Source of the DNA: Porphyromonas canoris
GTDB lineage: Bacteria > Bacteroidota > Bacteroidia > Bacteroidales > Porphyromonadaceae
Assembly: GCF_000769115.1 (NCBI RefSeq)
Contig: NZ_JQZV01000001.1
Coordinates: 62,001-126,000 of the forward strand
Length of the DNA: 64,000 nucleotides
Reading direction: 5' to 3'
Position numbers and translations under genes: made by a program. This document shows, piece by piece, positions 1 through 9,328 of this stretch. Below the pieces are notes generated by a model. It did not search any database and had not been told where the DNA came from. It saw only the letters and a program-made list of their open reading frames with translations. The stretch's first letter is position 1. Each line of letters starts with the position of its first letter.

Positions 1-571
1 CACGTTGGCTCACATATCTGTGGCTTGTCCCATGGAATCCGTAACGGCGAATACCGTACTTCTCATACAGTTCGTATGGCAGAGCATACATATATGCAAA
101 CGGCTCCATAGTCTGATGGAATGCTGTGTCGAACACACCTACCTGAGGAACTTTAGGCAGAAGAGCCTTTATTGCATCCACTCCTTTGATGTTGGGTGGA
201 TTGTGAAGAGGAGCAAGCTCTATGCACTCTTCAACTTGCTTGATCACTTCGTCCGTTATGAGGACACTCTTGGAGAATTTCTCTCCTCCGTGAACAAGAC
301 GGTGTCCCACAGCTTCTATCTCATCATAGGAGGAGATACAACCGTGCTCCTTATCTTTAAGCACAGACAAAATAAACTCCACCGCGGCAGTATGCTCAGG
401 GAGATCTTTTTCCAGAATTACCTTTTTGCCGTCTTTCCCAACGAACTTAAGGAATGATCCCGGCAGGCCGAGTTTTTCTACTCCACCCTCTGCCAATACC
501 TCCTTAGAGGTCATGTTGAACAACTTGTACTTTACAGACGAGCTGCCACAATTTAATACGAGGATTTTCAT
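1..571 (-). CDS. ackA: acetate kinase, C-terminal part outside window
   Basis: Acetate kinase transfers phosphate from acetyl phosphate to ADP, giving acetate and ATP, in the cytoplasm. The minus strand from 571 reads [18 protein letters not shown], the typical N-terminal phosphate-binding strand of the ASKHA fold. It stays open to base 1, where [12 protein letters not shown] is the conserved acetate kinase signature around the catalytic region. About 190 codons of a normal 400 are visible; the rest lies before the window. The start is the ATG at 569-571, 41 bases after the pta stop, so pta and ackA probably share a transcript. The assignment rests on two strong motifs and the pta neighbour. 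Confidence 0.96.
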   Translation of the reverse strand, partial: MKILVLNCGSSSVKYKLFNMTSKEVLAEGGVEKLGLPGSFLKFVGKDGKKVILEKDLPEHTAAVEFILSVLKDKEHGCISSYDEIEAVGHRLVHGGEKFSKSVLITDEVIKQVEECIELAPLHNPPNIKGVDAIKALLPKVPQVGVFDTAFHQTMEPFAYMYALPYELYEKYGIRRYGFHGTSHRYVSQR

Positions 572-612
572 ATCGCTATTATTGTAATGTATTTCTTCTA
601 TTGCGAAACTGC

Positions 613-1626
613 TTACTTGGCACTCTTTAGGCCGATAGACTGCAATGCCGTAATAGCCACCATGTAATAGATGTCATCCACAGAGCATCCACGGCTCAGG
701 TCGTTCACCGGTGCAGCGATACCTTGAAGTACCGGACCCACGGCCTCTGCGCCTGCAAGACGTTGAACCAACTTGTATGCAATATTTCCCACTTCAAGAG
801 AAGGGAATACAAGAACATTGGCATGTCCTGCTATCTTGCTGTTTGGAGCTTTCATTTCACCCACTTTAGGCACAAGAGCAGCATCTGCCTGCAACTCTCC
901 GTCAATATTCAACTGAGGAGCTATCTCGTTTGCAATGCGTGTTGCATCTATCACCTTGTCCACAAGTTCGTTCTTAGCACTTCCTTTGGTAGAAAAACTC
1001 AAGATAGCCACCTTGGCTTCCATGTCCAAAAGATCCTTTGCGGTGTGAGCGGAAGATACCGCTATCTGAGCCAACTGCTGTGCATCCGGATTTGGAGTAA
1101 CGGCACAATCGGCAAAAAGTAGTACACCATCTTTACCATACTCTTTAGCCGGAGTGATCATGATGAATGCGCCCGATACGGTATTTACACCCGGAACGGT
1201 CTTGATGATCTGCAATGCAGGACGAAGCACATCGCCTGTAAAGTTTTTCGCTCCGGCTACTTCTCCATCGGCATCTCCGGCTTTGATCATCAAACAAGAT
1301 AGATATAGCGGATCTTTAGCCTTCTTTTGAGCCTCTTCGATAGTCATTCCCTTGCTCTTTCTAAGCTCGAATAAGAGGTTGGTGTACTTCTCCATCTCTG
1401 CATGAGTATCAGGATTAACGATTTCTGCTTGAGCAATATGGCTCAGAGACAGCTCCGCTGCTTTCGCAGCAATCTCCTTTTCATCTCCGATAAGAATAAT
1501 ATTTGCTACACCATCTTTTATTAGTCGGTCCGCTGCTTTTAGCGTTCTCTCTTCTGTTCCTTCAGGTAGCACTATACGTTGCTTATTACCGCTCGCACGC
1601 TGTACAAATGATTGTAAAAGTTCCAT
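613..1626 (-). CDS. pta: phosphate acetyltransferase
   Basis: Converts acetyl-CoA and phosphate to acetyl phosphate, the substrate of the adjacent acetate kinase; together they form the acetate branch of fermentation. The protein has 337 residues, the length of the short single-domain Pta that lacks the N-terminal regulatory extension found in E. coli. It begins [21 protein letters not shown] and carries the PTA/PTB family segments [14 protein letters not shown] and [20 protein letters not shown] Bacteroidota -7 box lies 29 bases upstream of the start codon. No sign of damage. Confidence 0.97.
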   Translation of the reverse strand: MELLQSFVQRASGNKQRIVLPEGTEERTLKAADRLIKDGVANIILIGDEKEIAAKAAELSLSHIAQAEIVNPDTHAEMEKYTNLLFELRKSKGMTIEEAQKKAKDPLYLSCLMIKAGDADGEVAGAKNFTGDVLRPALQIIKTVPGVNTVSGAFIMITPAKEYGKDGVLLFADCAVTPNPDAQQLAQIAVSSAHTAKDLLDMEAKVAILSFSTKGSAKNELVDKVIDATRIANEIAPQLNIDGELQADAALVPKVGEMKAPNSKIAGHANVLVFPSLEVGNIAYKLVQRLAGAEAVGPVLQGIAAPVNDLSRGCSVDDIYYMVAITALQSIGLKSAK

Positions 1627-1654
1627 GATATGGTTTGTTTTCTTTAGTATTTAC

Positions 1655-1663
1655 TGCAAATGT
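1655..1663 (-). promoter_or_regulatory. -7 box of the pta-ackA promoter
   Basis: The minus strand reads TACATTTGC, a full match to the Bacteroidota housekeeping -7 consensus TAnnTTTG, 29 bases before the pta ATG. No TTG is seen at the usual 19-20 base distance upstream, so only the -7 element is supported. Confidence 0.55.
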
Positions 1664-1864
1664 ACAAAACCTTTCGGACTCTGCCTATATAATCTATGGC
1701 TTTGTGCCTTAATTCGTTCACTCATTCCGTGAAGAGAAAAGGCATAGCGAGAGCGTTGTGAAAAGCTCTGAAAAGCGTGCCGAATATTCCTCTTTTCGGA
1801 GGAAAAGGCTTTTATTCACCTCGTCATCCACCTGAAATGTTACCAAAATCCCTATTCTTTGCGA

Positions 1865-1896
1865 TTGTAACTATCTCATCCTTTAGATACATTTGC
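1865..1896 (+). promoter_or_regulatory. promoter of the ketopantoate reductase-like gene
   Basis: TTG at 1865-1867, 20 intervening bases, then TACATTTGC at 1888-1896: both elements of the Bacteroidota sigma-ABfr type promoter at the expected spacing. It places transcription start near 1903, after the in-frame ATG at 1893, and so supports the ATG at 1926 as the true start. Confidence 0.7.
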
Positions 1897-1925
1897 TCAT
1901 ATCAAATGCCACCAACAGATTTTCC

Positions 1926-2912
1926 ATGAAAATACTAATCTACGGACCGGGAGTTGTAGGTAGCACGTACGGCTGGCAACTCCATTTACAAGGGCACGAC
2001 ATCTCGGTCCTTGTTCGCAAAGAGAAGCATAAGCTCTACTCCAAACAGGGCATACACATCATCTGTGAAGACTTCAGACGAAGAGAGAAAAAGATTTCAG
2101 ATGTCATCTTCAAGCCTCATGTGATAGACGAACTCTCTCCGGACAACGACTTTGATTACATCATCGTAGCCACCAACAAGCTACAAATCTCCAAAGTACT
2201 TCCCATACTGAAAGAGCGTTCGGGGAGAGCCAACATCGTCTTCTTTCTAAACCTGTGGGACTCTTTCGATGAGATTGCCTCCTATCTGCGTCCGGAGCAG
2301 TATTTCTTCAGCTTCCCGTTCATGGTCGGAGGAGGACGCAACAAAAATGAAATACGGACAACGATCTCCGGAATGACTTTCTCACACACACCGATAGGGG
2401 AAGCAGATGGCACGATAAGCGGTAGGGTCAGGCTCTTTGCAGAGATCCTCGAAAGAGCAAACCTGAAACCTCGCATCTACAAATGTATATCAGATTGGCT
2501 GATTTCCCATTATGCAGTAGCTGCCGGACTCTCTGCAGGTGTACTTTGTGCAGGAAGTGCAGAAAGGTTTGTACGGGATAGAGAGATCTTGAAAAAGACA
2601 ATATTCTGCATTCGAGAAGGTTTTGAGATTTGTGTGAAAAGGGGCGTGGATCTTGGTGTGGAGCCTACTAACAGACTCCAAAAGCTACCTCTGCTTCTTC
2701 TCATCCCTCTTGCGCAGAAAGTTTATTCCGGCAAAGCTTTGCAGTCTATATTTGACGGACATATCAATCACTCTCCTGACGAAATTCAGCAAATGCTGGA
2801 AGATGTGATAGCAAGCGGAAAAAAGTATGGTGTCAAGATGCCTAATTTCATGGAGCTAAGAGCATTCATTCACAGCAAAGAACGGCAAAGAGGTTATCAC
2901 GAACAGATATAA
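1926..2912 (+). CDS. ketopantoate reductase family (ApbA/PanE-like) protein
   Basis: A 328-residue protein beginning MKILIYGPGVVGSTYGWQL. The GxGxxG-like Rossmann loop (GPGVVGS) binds NADP in the ApbA/PanE family, and the C-terminal half is predicted helical like the family's substrate domain. PanE reduces 2-dehydropantoate to pantoate for coenzyme A synthesis, but many paralogues of this family have other or unknown substrates. I therefore do not assign panE; coaBC lies far away at 56 kb. The longer frame from 1893 is rejected because that ATG lies inside the -7 box. The gene is monocistronic and faces the lamin-tail gene. Confidence 0.75.
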   Translation: MKILIYGPGVVGSTYGWQLHLQGHDISVLVRKEKHKLYSKQGIHIICEDFRRREKKISDVIFKPHVIDELSPDNDFDYIIVATNKLQISKVLPILKERSGRANIVFFLNLWDSFDEIASYLRPEQYFFSFPFMVGGGRNKNEIRTTISGMTFSHTPIGEADGTISGRVRLFAEILERANLKPRIYKCISDWLISHYAVAAGLSAGVLCAGSAERFVRDREILKKTIFCIREGFEICVKRGVDLGVEPTNRLQKLPLLLLIPLAQKVYSGKALQSIFDGHINHSPDEIQQMLEDVIASGKKYGVKMPNFMELRAFIHSKERQRGYHEQI

Positions 2913-3072
2913 TAACTCTCTTGACAGTGAACAATTCTTTTTTCCAACGGCATCAAAAAACCTTTACATCTCTACATATCAAAAGATTACCACATTAAAA
3001 TTGACTGATATTTAGAAAAACGGAATGAGAAGAACGGACAAGTATAGAGATTTCACCTTTTCATGAGGTAAA

Positions 3073-5289
3073 TCAAGGGAATGGAGAGAGCCATTTTAGA
3101 CTGCTACGGACAGGATGTTTCCCCTCCGGACCATCCAAATGAATGTGGAGGATGTAAATGCCGGACGGCAGATGGTGTTTGTTTTCACCCTGCTTTATCT
3201 GTTCGACAAAAAGGAGCAATGCCTCTTTTCGGATATTCAAAACCGGTACGCCTCTAAGGCTGAAAACAGTGCCGGAAGCATTCTGCGAATAGGCTTGAAC
3301 CAGACGCAAAATGTCTTCAAAAGGGATCACTTCCTCCTTGGGCCACGCTTGCTCCTTTCCGTCATCGGAATCGGCCGGCAGTCCCAATACGGAGTTCGGA
3401 AGACCCGGAGTGGCTTTCCCGGCAGAAAGAAGGGCAGCACGCCACGATGTCGGCTCCATTCCGGATGCATCCGGACTTGTTCTCTCCAAAGATGTTCCGG
3501 CTTGAGGCTTGGGCGAAACACCAAGGTACTGACGTCTGTAGAGCATCTCGTCTATGACTTGACCCGTTGCTTGAGAACGCAGATGCAGAGAGAAGATGGT
3601 ATTGGGCAGTGTAGGCAGGTGCATCTTCTCGTACAATGTTTTCGGATCTGTCTGCGGATAGAAAGATGAGACAGACTTTTTATAGCGAGTAAGAACAATG
3701 AAACCGGAAGCCGGGAGGATATAGGAGGTATCGGAAAGCTCAAAGCTCTTGATGTTTTTAAGCTCCGTTCCGGTGCGTATCTCAAGTGCCAAATCTTTCA
3801 GATCCATCTCTTTGTCGGAACGGTTGTACAGCTCTATAAACTCATCCCCTCCCGATACAGGGTGTGCCAATACTTCGTTGATGACAATATCGGAAACGGC
3901 AATCTCTTCAAAAGGTTGCTGTGCCGGAGGCATACCGGGTGTTCCTCCGGATGGAGAGTTTGTAGGTCTCCACTGTGCCAATGTCTTGTGTGGGTTGAGA
4001 ATATCCAACCGCTCAACGCTCTGCCCATCTTTCCCGGCAATATGGTCTCCATAAACCACTCTATCCACTTCTTCCTCCAAGAATAAAGAGAGGGAGAAAC
4101 GTGTGTTGGCGAGTGTCGGGAACCGCTTGAGAGAGATTGCTTCGTGTACAGGAGCAGGTAATCCCTGTCTATAAAGTACGACAAAGCTGCGAGCAGGCAC
4201 TTTTACATCCGGCAGTTCATAGGCTGTGTTATTATAGTATAACGTGTAAGAGGAGAGAGGAAGCTCGGAATGAGAGCTATTAAAAAGCTCTATATACTCC
4301 GCCTTGCCGGGTAAAGGTTTTGTGAGAAACTCTGAAAGGAGAAGAGATGAAACGGCCTCCGTATCTTCCAAAGAGAATGTGAAACTGACATTAAAAACCT
4401 TTGAACTTTTTATTGTTCGAAGATTTTCGATACTTAAAGTATAGGTATGGCTAAGAAGTAGTGCTGGAGAAAAATGAAGCAGCAGCTCTTCCGGCTTTGC
4501 CCCTTCACGTAGAGATACGGCAACAGACTCATCGGAAATCTTTGCCATGGCGGAAGAGTGATCGACAGATTCGGTAAAAGTGAGTCTTGCGACACTCTCC
4601 TCCGGATCGTAACCCATATCCACGATTTTAGGATCTGCATCCAATACTTCGTCTCCTCCCGCTTCGATATTATCCCAAACAAGCATGGAGCGTTTTATCT
4701 TCGTATAAAAGGCTTCGAGTGTCATGGTAGAGACGATCTCCCAATCGGACACATCGGGTATTTCGACATCTTTCTGCTCGGCGACATTACCGCCGGAAAG
4801 GGAAAGGTTGAGGCGAGAGTCGGAATAGCGCACCACAATCTTCAGCTCCTGCCAAGCCATCTGTGCCGGCGAGAGAGATACTCGAAGCAGGCTTCGGATA
4901 GAGACATCGTTTTGATCCACACCTGACACCCAACGGCTCCTCTCTTGTAACAACAAAACAGATCCGTTCTCTTCCGATGTAATGAGATAGGATAGCATCT
5001 TCCGTTTGCCCTTCAAAGCAAACAGCGTCCAGCGAAAACCGTTTCTGCCGGTAGGTGCTCCCGTAAAAGCAGTCTGCATCACCCATGTAGTTTCATTTCC
5101 TTTCCAGGAGAAGTCGTGAGATATTGATGCTTGGCTCAAAGGCGTTTCGGTACTTATCGAAAGCCGTCCGCCCTGCCATGAAAATGCTTCGAGATCTCCG
5201 CTCCATTGAGACTGCGGAGGAGTAGCTCCGTGAACTCTTTCACAAAAGAAAGGGAGCAACAGTATCAGAATAAATATGTGGTTTTTCAT
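3073..5289 (-). CDS. lamin tail domain protein, exported
   Basis: 738 residues with an N-terminal signal peptide (MKNHIFILILLLPFFCERVHG). After a beta-rich region there are two lamin-tail-like domains: one near residues 311-420 starting LLLSEFLTKPLPGKAEYIEL, and one near 468-600 starting DIVINEVLAHPVSGGDEFIEL. Each keeps the pattern (I/L)xExxxxP....ExIELxN typical of bacterial LTDs. The C-terminus ends in a short beta segment (GIYILHIHLDGPEGKHPVRSS) resembling a truncated secretion or sorting tail, without a clear type IX signal. LTD proteins are surface or periplasmic, often beside nucleases or phosphatases; no catalytic domain is visible. It is last in the manC operon, 19 bases after dgt. 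Specific role unknown. Confidence 0.8.
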   Translation of the reverse strand: MKNHIFILILLLPFFCERVHGATPPQSQWSGDLEAFSWQGGRLSISTETPLSQASISHDFSWKGNETTWVMQTAFTGAPTGRNGFRWTLFALKGKRKMLSYLITSEENGSVLLLQERSRWVSGVDQNDVSIRSLLRVSLSPAQMAWQELKIVVRYSDSRLNLSLSGGNVAEQKDVEIPDVSDWEIVSTMTLEAFYTKIKRSMLVWDNIEAGGDEVLDADPKIVDMGYDPEESVARLTFTESVDHSSAMAKISDESVAVSLREGAKPEELLLHFSPALLLSHTYTLSIENLRTIKSSKVFNVSFTFSLEDTEAVSSLLLSEFLTKPLPGKAEYIELFNSSHSELPLSSYTLYYNNTAYELPDVKVPARSFVVLYRQGLPAPVHEAISLKRFPTLANTRFSLSLFLEEEVDRVVYGDHIAGKDGQSVERLDILNPHKTLAQWRPTNSPSGGTPGMPPAQQPFEEIAVSDIVINEVLAHPVSGGDEFIELYNRSDKEMDLKDLALEIRTGTELKNIKSFELSDTSYILPASGFIVLTRYKKSVSSFYPQTDPKTLYEKMHLPTLPNTIFSLHLRSQATGQVIDEMLYRRQYLGVSPKPQAGTSLERTSPDASGMEPTSWRAALLSAGKATPGLPNSVLGLPADSDDGKEQAWPKEEVIPFEDILRLVQAYSQNASGTVFSLRGVPVLNIRKEALLLFVEQIKQGENKHHLPSGIYILHIHLDGPEGKHPVRSSLKWLSPFP

Positions 5290-5308
5290 CTATTCTCTCA
5301 TAGTTCGT

Positions 5309-6649
5309 CTAAACGGCAGGAAGACTCATTCCGGTCAATGTCCTGTAAAGATCCAGTGCATATATATCGGTCATACCGGAAATATAATCCAGAGCTGTCT
5401 GGATCTTGCCATAAAGTGTGGCGTGTTTGAGGTTGTACTGTTCAGGGACACGACCAAACCAAAGCTGAGAATAGGCTCTTTGAGGATATTTCTGAGCAAT
5501 GATAAGCCGTTCGAGGAGGTCTGCAAAAATGGTAAAACCTGCCATCTCTATATCCTTAACCTCTCTGGCACAGTAGACTTTTGTTTTTGCTGTTTCGGCA
5601 CAATACTTAAAAGCAGCCTGTACCTGGGTCGAAAGGTTATCGGTAAGTGCTCCCTTGAATGTTCCGCCAAGGATAGCTTCTTCATTTTCCGCAAATACAC
5701 GAGTACACTCCTCTACCAAAGTGCCTATTACAACCGATCTGATGTAAGCAATCTGCTCGTTCTTGTCCGTTACCCGATCCATTATTTTTTGCATGTTATC
5801 GGTTTTCTCCGGACTGAGGAAGCGGGACATAATATCTTTGACCTCCTTTTCGTCAATCAGCTTCAGCTTAAAAGCATCCTCCATATCCATGATCTGGTAG
5901 CATATATCATCGGCAGCTTCCACCAGATAAACAAGAGGGTATCGGGCATGAAGCAGGATACCGTTATCTTCTTCCACTACCGGGATGCCGAGCCGGTCGG
6001 CTATATTGGCATAAGTCTGCTCTTCTGTCTGGAAATATCCGTACTTCTTCTTTCTCAACGCAAGGGAACAGTGCGAAGGGTAGGGGTACTTGACGATAGA
6101 TGCAAGTGTACTATACGTGAGAGCAAAACCGCCACTGCGACGCCCTTTGAAGCTGTGAGTGAGCAGGCGGAAAGCGTTGGCATTGCCTTCAAAATGTCCA
6201 AAGTCCGACCATCTGCCGCCTTCACTGATCACTTCCTCCCTATACTTTGCGCCGTGCCCCTCGTTGAAATAGGCAGATATAGCCCTCTCTCCGGAATGCC
6301 CAAAGGGAGGATTTCCCATATCATGCGCCAAACAGGCAGCAGCGACAATGCTTCCGATCTCCTCGAATGTAGCTTCGCTTTGAGGATATTTCTCCCTCAG
6401 AATACGTCCTACATTGTTACCCAGCGAGCGTCCGACGCAAGCAACTTCAAGGCTGTGCGTAAGCCTGTTGTGAACAAACACTTTTCCCGGCAGAGGGAAT
6501 ACCTGTGTCTTGTTCTGCAAACGGCGAAAAGGAGCGGAAAAGATCAGTCTGTCATAGTCTCTCTGAAAGTCTGTCCGTCCTACAGACTTGACATGATAGT
6601 CCTCCATACCCAGACGCGTATCTTGCAGGAGCTGTTCCCATCTCATCAT
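5309..6649 (-). CDS. dgt: deoxyguanosinetriphosphate triphosphohydrolase (dGTPase)
   Basis: Cytoplasmic HD-domain enzyme that splits dGTP into deoxyguanosine and triphosphate and so controls dNTP pools. Its 446 residues contain RTDFQRDYDRLIFSAPFRRL near residue 25, HNRLTHSLEV near 60 (first metal His), and AHDMGNPPFGHSGE near 110, which holds the HD pair; a conserved Asp follows in YLVEAADDICYQIMDMED. Length and motifs fit the Dgt type 2 subfamily. The gene follows the sirtuin after one base, so translation is probably coupled. Some family members act on other dNTPs. Confidence 0.95.
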   Translation of the reverse strand: MMRWEQLLQDTRLGMEDYHVKSVGRTDFQRDYDRLIFSAPFRRLQNKTQVFPLPGKVFVHNRLTHSLEVACVGRSLGNNVGRILREKYPQSEATFEEIGSIVAAACLAHDMGNPPFGHSGERAISAYFNEGHGAKYREEVISEGGRWSDFGHFEGNANAFRLLTHSFKGRRSGGFALTYSTLASIVKYPYPSHCSLALRKKKYGYFQTEEQTYANIADRLGIPVVEEDNGILLHARYPLVYLVEAADDICYQIMDMEDAFKLKLIDEKEVKDIMSRFLSPEKTDNMQKIMDRVTDKNEQIAYIRSVVIGTLVEECTRVFAENEEAILGGTFKGALTDNLSTQVQAAFKYCAETAKTKVYCAREVKDIEMAGFTIFADLLERLIIAQKYPQRAYSQLWFGRVPEQYNLKHATLYGKIQTALDYISGMTDIYALDLYRTLTGMSLPAV

Positions 6650-6650
6650 A

Positions 6651-7358
6651 TTACGAATGTTGTTTTAGTTGTTCCAGTTTCGCGGTTAGGAGTTGCATGC
6701 CTTCACTGCTTCCGCAACGGAAATGAGTAAACTCCAATCCACTCATCGCAACCTCCTTCGGGTCTATCAGAAAGATAGGTGTATCCGGTTTGGCATAGTG
6801 TATAAGCCCTGCGGCAGGATAGACATTCAGACTCGTTCCGACAATGACAAATATATCCGCTTCCGAAACATGGCGAATACCCTCATCCAACATAGGCACA
6901 GACTCCCCGAAGAATACCACAAAAGGTCTGAGGGGAAGACCGCGGGCATCGACATCATCGGCAGTGAGCGCAAGCCGTCCTTCTGGTAACGGAAGAGGGT
7001 TATGAGGATCGGAGAGAGAAGCGCACTTCATTGCTTCGCCATGCAAATGTACTATCTGCGTGGATCCGGCACGTTCATGCAGGTCGTCTATATTCTGAGT
7101 AACCACAACGACATCGTACTCTTCTTCCAACGCAGCTATGGCAAGATGACCTCCGTTAGGCTTTACTTTCGCGATCTCCTCCCGTCTCATGTTATAAAAC
7201 TCACGGACAAGATCGGGGTTTCGGCGCAGTGCTTCCGGAGTACATACATCTTCTATTCTATATTTTGCCCAGAGTCCGTCGGCATCTCGAAATGTTTCAA
7301 GACCGCTCTCTACGCTCATTCCGGCTCCGGTTAAGAACACAATCTTCTTCTTTTTCAT
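6651..7358 (-). CDS. cobB: Sir2-family NAD-dependent protein deacylase
   Basis: Removes acyl groups from lysines using NAD, giving nicotinamide and O-acyl-ADP-ribose. Seen: the NAD loop LTGAGMSVESGLETFRDADG (about residues 9-28), TQNIDDLHERAGS, the catalytic His in HLHGE, and GTSLNVYPAAGL. Y55 and R58 form the YxxR pair that marks class III sirtuins such as CobB and SIRT5, which favour succinyl or malonyl lysine. Only one cysteine follows the catalytic His, so the usual four-cysteine zinc ribbon is missing, as in other zinc-free class III members. 235 residues. It sits between the serine hydrolase (21 bases) and dgt (1 base). Confidence 0.93.
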   Translation of the reverse strand: MKKKKIVFLTGAGMSVESGLETFRDADGLWAKYRIEDVCTPEALRRNPDLVREFYNMRREEIAKVKPNGGHLAIAALEEEYDVVVVTQNIDDLHERAGSTQIVHLHGEAMKCASLSDPHNPLPLPEGRLALTADDVDARGLPLRPFVVFFGESVPMLDEGIRHVSEADIFVIVGTSLNVYPAAGLIHYAKPDTPIFLIDPKEVAMSGLEFTHFRCGSSEGMQLLTAKLEQLKQHS

Positions 7359-7379
7359 ACAGCAGCTCTGTTTTTATGG

Positions 7380-8699
7380 TTATTTAGACATCTTTTTCAT
7401 CCTGATTTGGAAACCTCCTTGCAGGAATAGCATTTCATCTTTCTCCAGTTCAAAGATAACTCTTATTGCAGCCGGGACAAAGACAAATACCCCTTTGCCG
7501 GCACCTTTTAAAGGGAAAGAGGACTGTCCGAGTGCTTGTGCCATGAGCTTACCCTCTTGTACACCAATGAATATGGGCAGAGGGAAGTCGGACGAAGCAT
7601 ATATCCCCTCGTAGCGATAGTAGGTAGAAGGATCGTCAGGCTGCGGCTTTTGCCACGGCATATCGTATATGGCACTCACCAGACCAGCAACAACGACCGA
7701 AAGATCCTCTTGCACGCCGTTGAATGTATAGGCATACGAATAGCCGGAGTCCGGGAAATGGAAGAGCGCAGAGGCATAACCATCTATACCTCCCGTATGT
7801 CCGTAAGCCACTTTATCGTTAAAATAGAGCGGTAATATCCCCATGCCGTATTTCTCTTTCAGCTCCAACATCTTTACCAAAGAGGCTGAAGATAGAAGCT
7901 TGCCGCTCATCAAGGCAGAAATGAACTTGTTCAGCTCCGTTGGCGTGGAGATCACATCTCCGGCACCAAGCAGAATGGAGCTGTCGGTATAGCCGGCAAA
8001 GCTCCACTCCGAACTTCTACGGTAAGAGAGCGCTTCATTCTCTTTCGGCTCGATGTTTCCCTCTGCACGAGTAGCGGAAAGCCCCAGCGGATCGGTGATA
8101 TACTCTCGCACCAGTGCGGAATAGCTCTTTCCGGAGACCTGCTCGGCTATCATCGCCAAAAGGGCATAGTTGCTGTTGGAATACTCCGCTTTTGAATCGG
8201 GAGTATCGAACGACAAGCCGGCAGTCTCAATACGGATCAGCAGCTGTTCTCTCGTGTGCACCTGCTGCTTCCAGTGGATATAGTCGGGCGTTTCAAGGAA
8301 ATTTTTCAGACCGCTTCTGTGCCTCATCATCTGCTCTATGGAGATATTTTCGGAGCCTTGAACAGAAGGAAAGAAACGGCTCAACTTGTCTTGCAGAGAG
8401 AGTTTGCCCTCTTCCACAAGGCGTAGTATCACCACCGCACAGAAGGTTTTGCTTACAGAGCCGACACGATAACGTGTTTCCAAATCTGCCCTTACCCCAT
8501 GCTCCACATCTCTGAACCCCATTGCCTTGGAGCAGATCTCCTTTCCGGAATGGAAGACAGAGATATTTCCCATCACCATTTCCTCCTGCTCCACCATCTC
8601 CAAAAACCTGTTCAGGCGGAGGATAGTAGTATCCTGCGCCTGAACAGTAAGGGAATAAAATGTGGCTGCGACAGCCACAACCATCATGATATATCTCAT
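7380..8699 (-). CDS. serine hydrolase, beta-lactamase class C-like fold
   Basis: 439 residues with a signal peptide ending near AQA at residues 20-22, so periplasmic or outer-surface. The catalytic set of the penicillin-binding/beta-lactamase class C family is complete: S81-V-S-K84 (nucleophile and general base), Y173-S-N175, and a GHTGG loop near 297 in place of KTG. Such proteins are usually D-alanyl-peptide hydrolases or esterases, not resistance enzymes. The last 75 residues (from about YRYEGIYASSDFPLPIFI) form a separate beta domain that recurs twice in the next upstream gene at 8712-9305. Fourth gene from the 3' end of the manC operon. Confidence 0.9.
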   Translation of the reverse strand: MRYIMMVVAVAATFYSLTVQAQDTTILRLNRFLEMVEQEEMVMGNISVFHSGKEICSKAMGFRDVEHGVRADLETRYRVGSVSKTFCAVVILRLVEEGKLSLQDKLSRFFPSVQGSENISIEQMMRHRSGLKNFLETPDYIHWKQQVHTREQLLIRIETAGLSFDTPDSKAEYSNSNYALLAMIAEQVSGKSYSALVREYITDPLGLSATRAEGNIEPKENEALSYRRSSEWSFAGYTDSSILLGAGDVISTPTELNKFISALMSGKLLSSASLVKMLELKEKYGMGILPLYFNDKVAYGHTGGIDGYASALFHFPDSGYSYAYTFNGVQEDLSVVVAGLVSAIYDMPWQKPQPDDPSTYYRYEGIYASSDFPLPIFIGVQEGKLMAQALGQSSFPLKGAGKGVFVFVPAAIRVIFELEKDEMLFLQGGFQIRMKKMSK

Positions 8700-8711
8700 G
8701 CTTGCACCTTG

Positions 8712-9305
8712 CTATTCTTCTCTTTTCATCTCCAAAGTCTGTCCCATCTGTCTCAGAACGAGCTTCTTCTCTTTCGGAAAAAACTCTATCTCAAGCTCTA
8801 AAGCGGCATTCACGAACAGACGTTCGCTCTTACAGTCGAGAGCCACCGCGGGTTGCGATGTCACTTGAGCCGTAAGGTCGTTGCCGGTACGCTTTATCGT
8901 AATCTTTGCAGGGAAGTTCGGCGAACCATATACCCCTACATAAGTGTCGAGTACTTCAGGCTTTACCACCACTTTTGTAGCAGAACCGGCAGCGGATCGG
9001 GTCATTTCTATGCGCATACCACTCTGTTCCATGATGAGCTTATTCTCCTTCGTAACAAACTCTATCACGATCCCGGCCTGCTTGTTCTCGTATCGGGCAG
9101 GCGAGATATAGGTCAGCTCGAAAGAGGGTTGCCCCGTACCTTGAGCGGTGAGCTGCTCTCCTCGTACGGAGATATGGAGCTGTATCGGAATCTGAGGGGA
9201 AGAGTAGACCCCTTCATAGCTCTTCATCACTTCCATACTCTCTTGCGCAGACAAGCCTGCAACGGCAAGCAGAACGACCAATGCGGTCAAAAACAGCTTT
9301 TTCAT
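8712..9305 (-). CDS. exported protein made of two repeat domains (DUF3471-like)
   Basis: 197 residues with a signal peptide (MKKLFLTALVVLLAVAGLSA). The rest is two tandem copies of a roughly 75-residue beta domain: one from YEGVYSSPQIPIQLHISV and one from YVGVYGSPNFPAKITIKR. Each has the pattern Y-x-G-x-Y-x-S, a middle LTAQ.T.QP segment and a final F..KE.KL...Q.G...EM. The same domain closes the adjacent serine hydrolase. Such C-terminal domains are known from beta-lactamase-related hydrolases, where they may bind substrate; a free two-domain form without the enzyme is unusual. No catalytic residues. It lies 12 bases before the hydrolase gene and 23 after manC. Function unknown; a partner or regulator of the hydrolase is an inference. 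Confidence 0.8.
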   Translation of the reverse strand: MKKLFLTALVVLLAVAGLSAQESMEVMKSYEGVYSSPQIPIQLHISVRGEQLTAQGTGQPSFELTYISPARYENKQAGIVIEFVTKENKLIMEQSGMRIEMTRSAAGSATKVVVKPEVLDTYVGVYGSPNFPAKITIKRTGNDLTAQVTSQPAVALDCKSERLFVNAALELEIEFFPKEKKLVLRQMGQTLEMKREE

Positions 9306-9328
9306 AGTTTCTCTTTTTCTCTGTAAGG

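Noticed and set aside
1893-1925. Upstream ATG of the ketopantoate reductase-like gene
   Set aside because: It lies inside the -7 box (1888-1896) of a well-spaced promoter, so it cannot be in the mRNA; the family N-terminus begins at 1926.
5276-6730. 484-codon plus-strand open frame opposite dgt and the sirtuin
   Set aside because: It is antisense to two clear enzyme genes, has no family motif, and its length follows from the codon use of the opposite strand.
7380-8699. Beta-lactamase resistance gene
   Set aside because: The class C-like motifs are shared by many peptidases and esterases; the GHTGG loop and fused C-terminal domain do not indicate a resistance enzyme.
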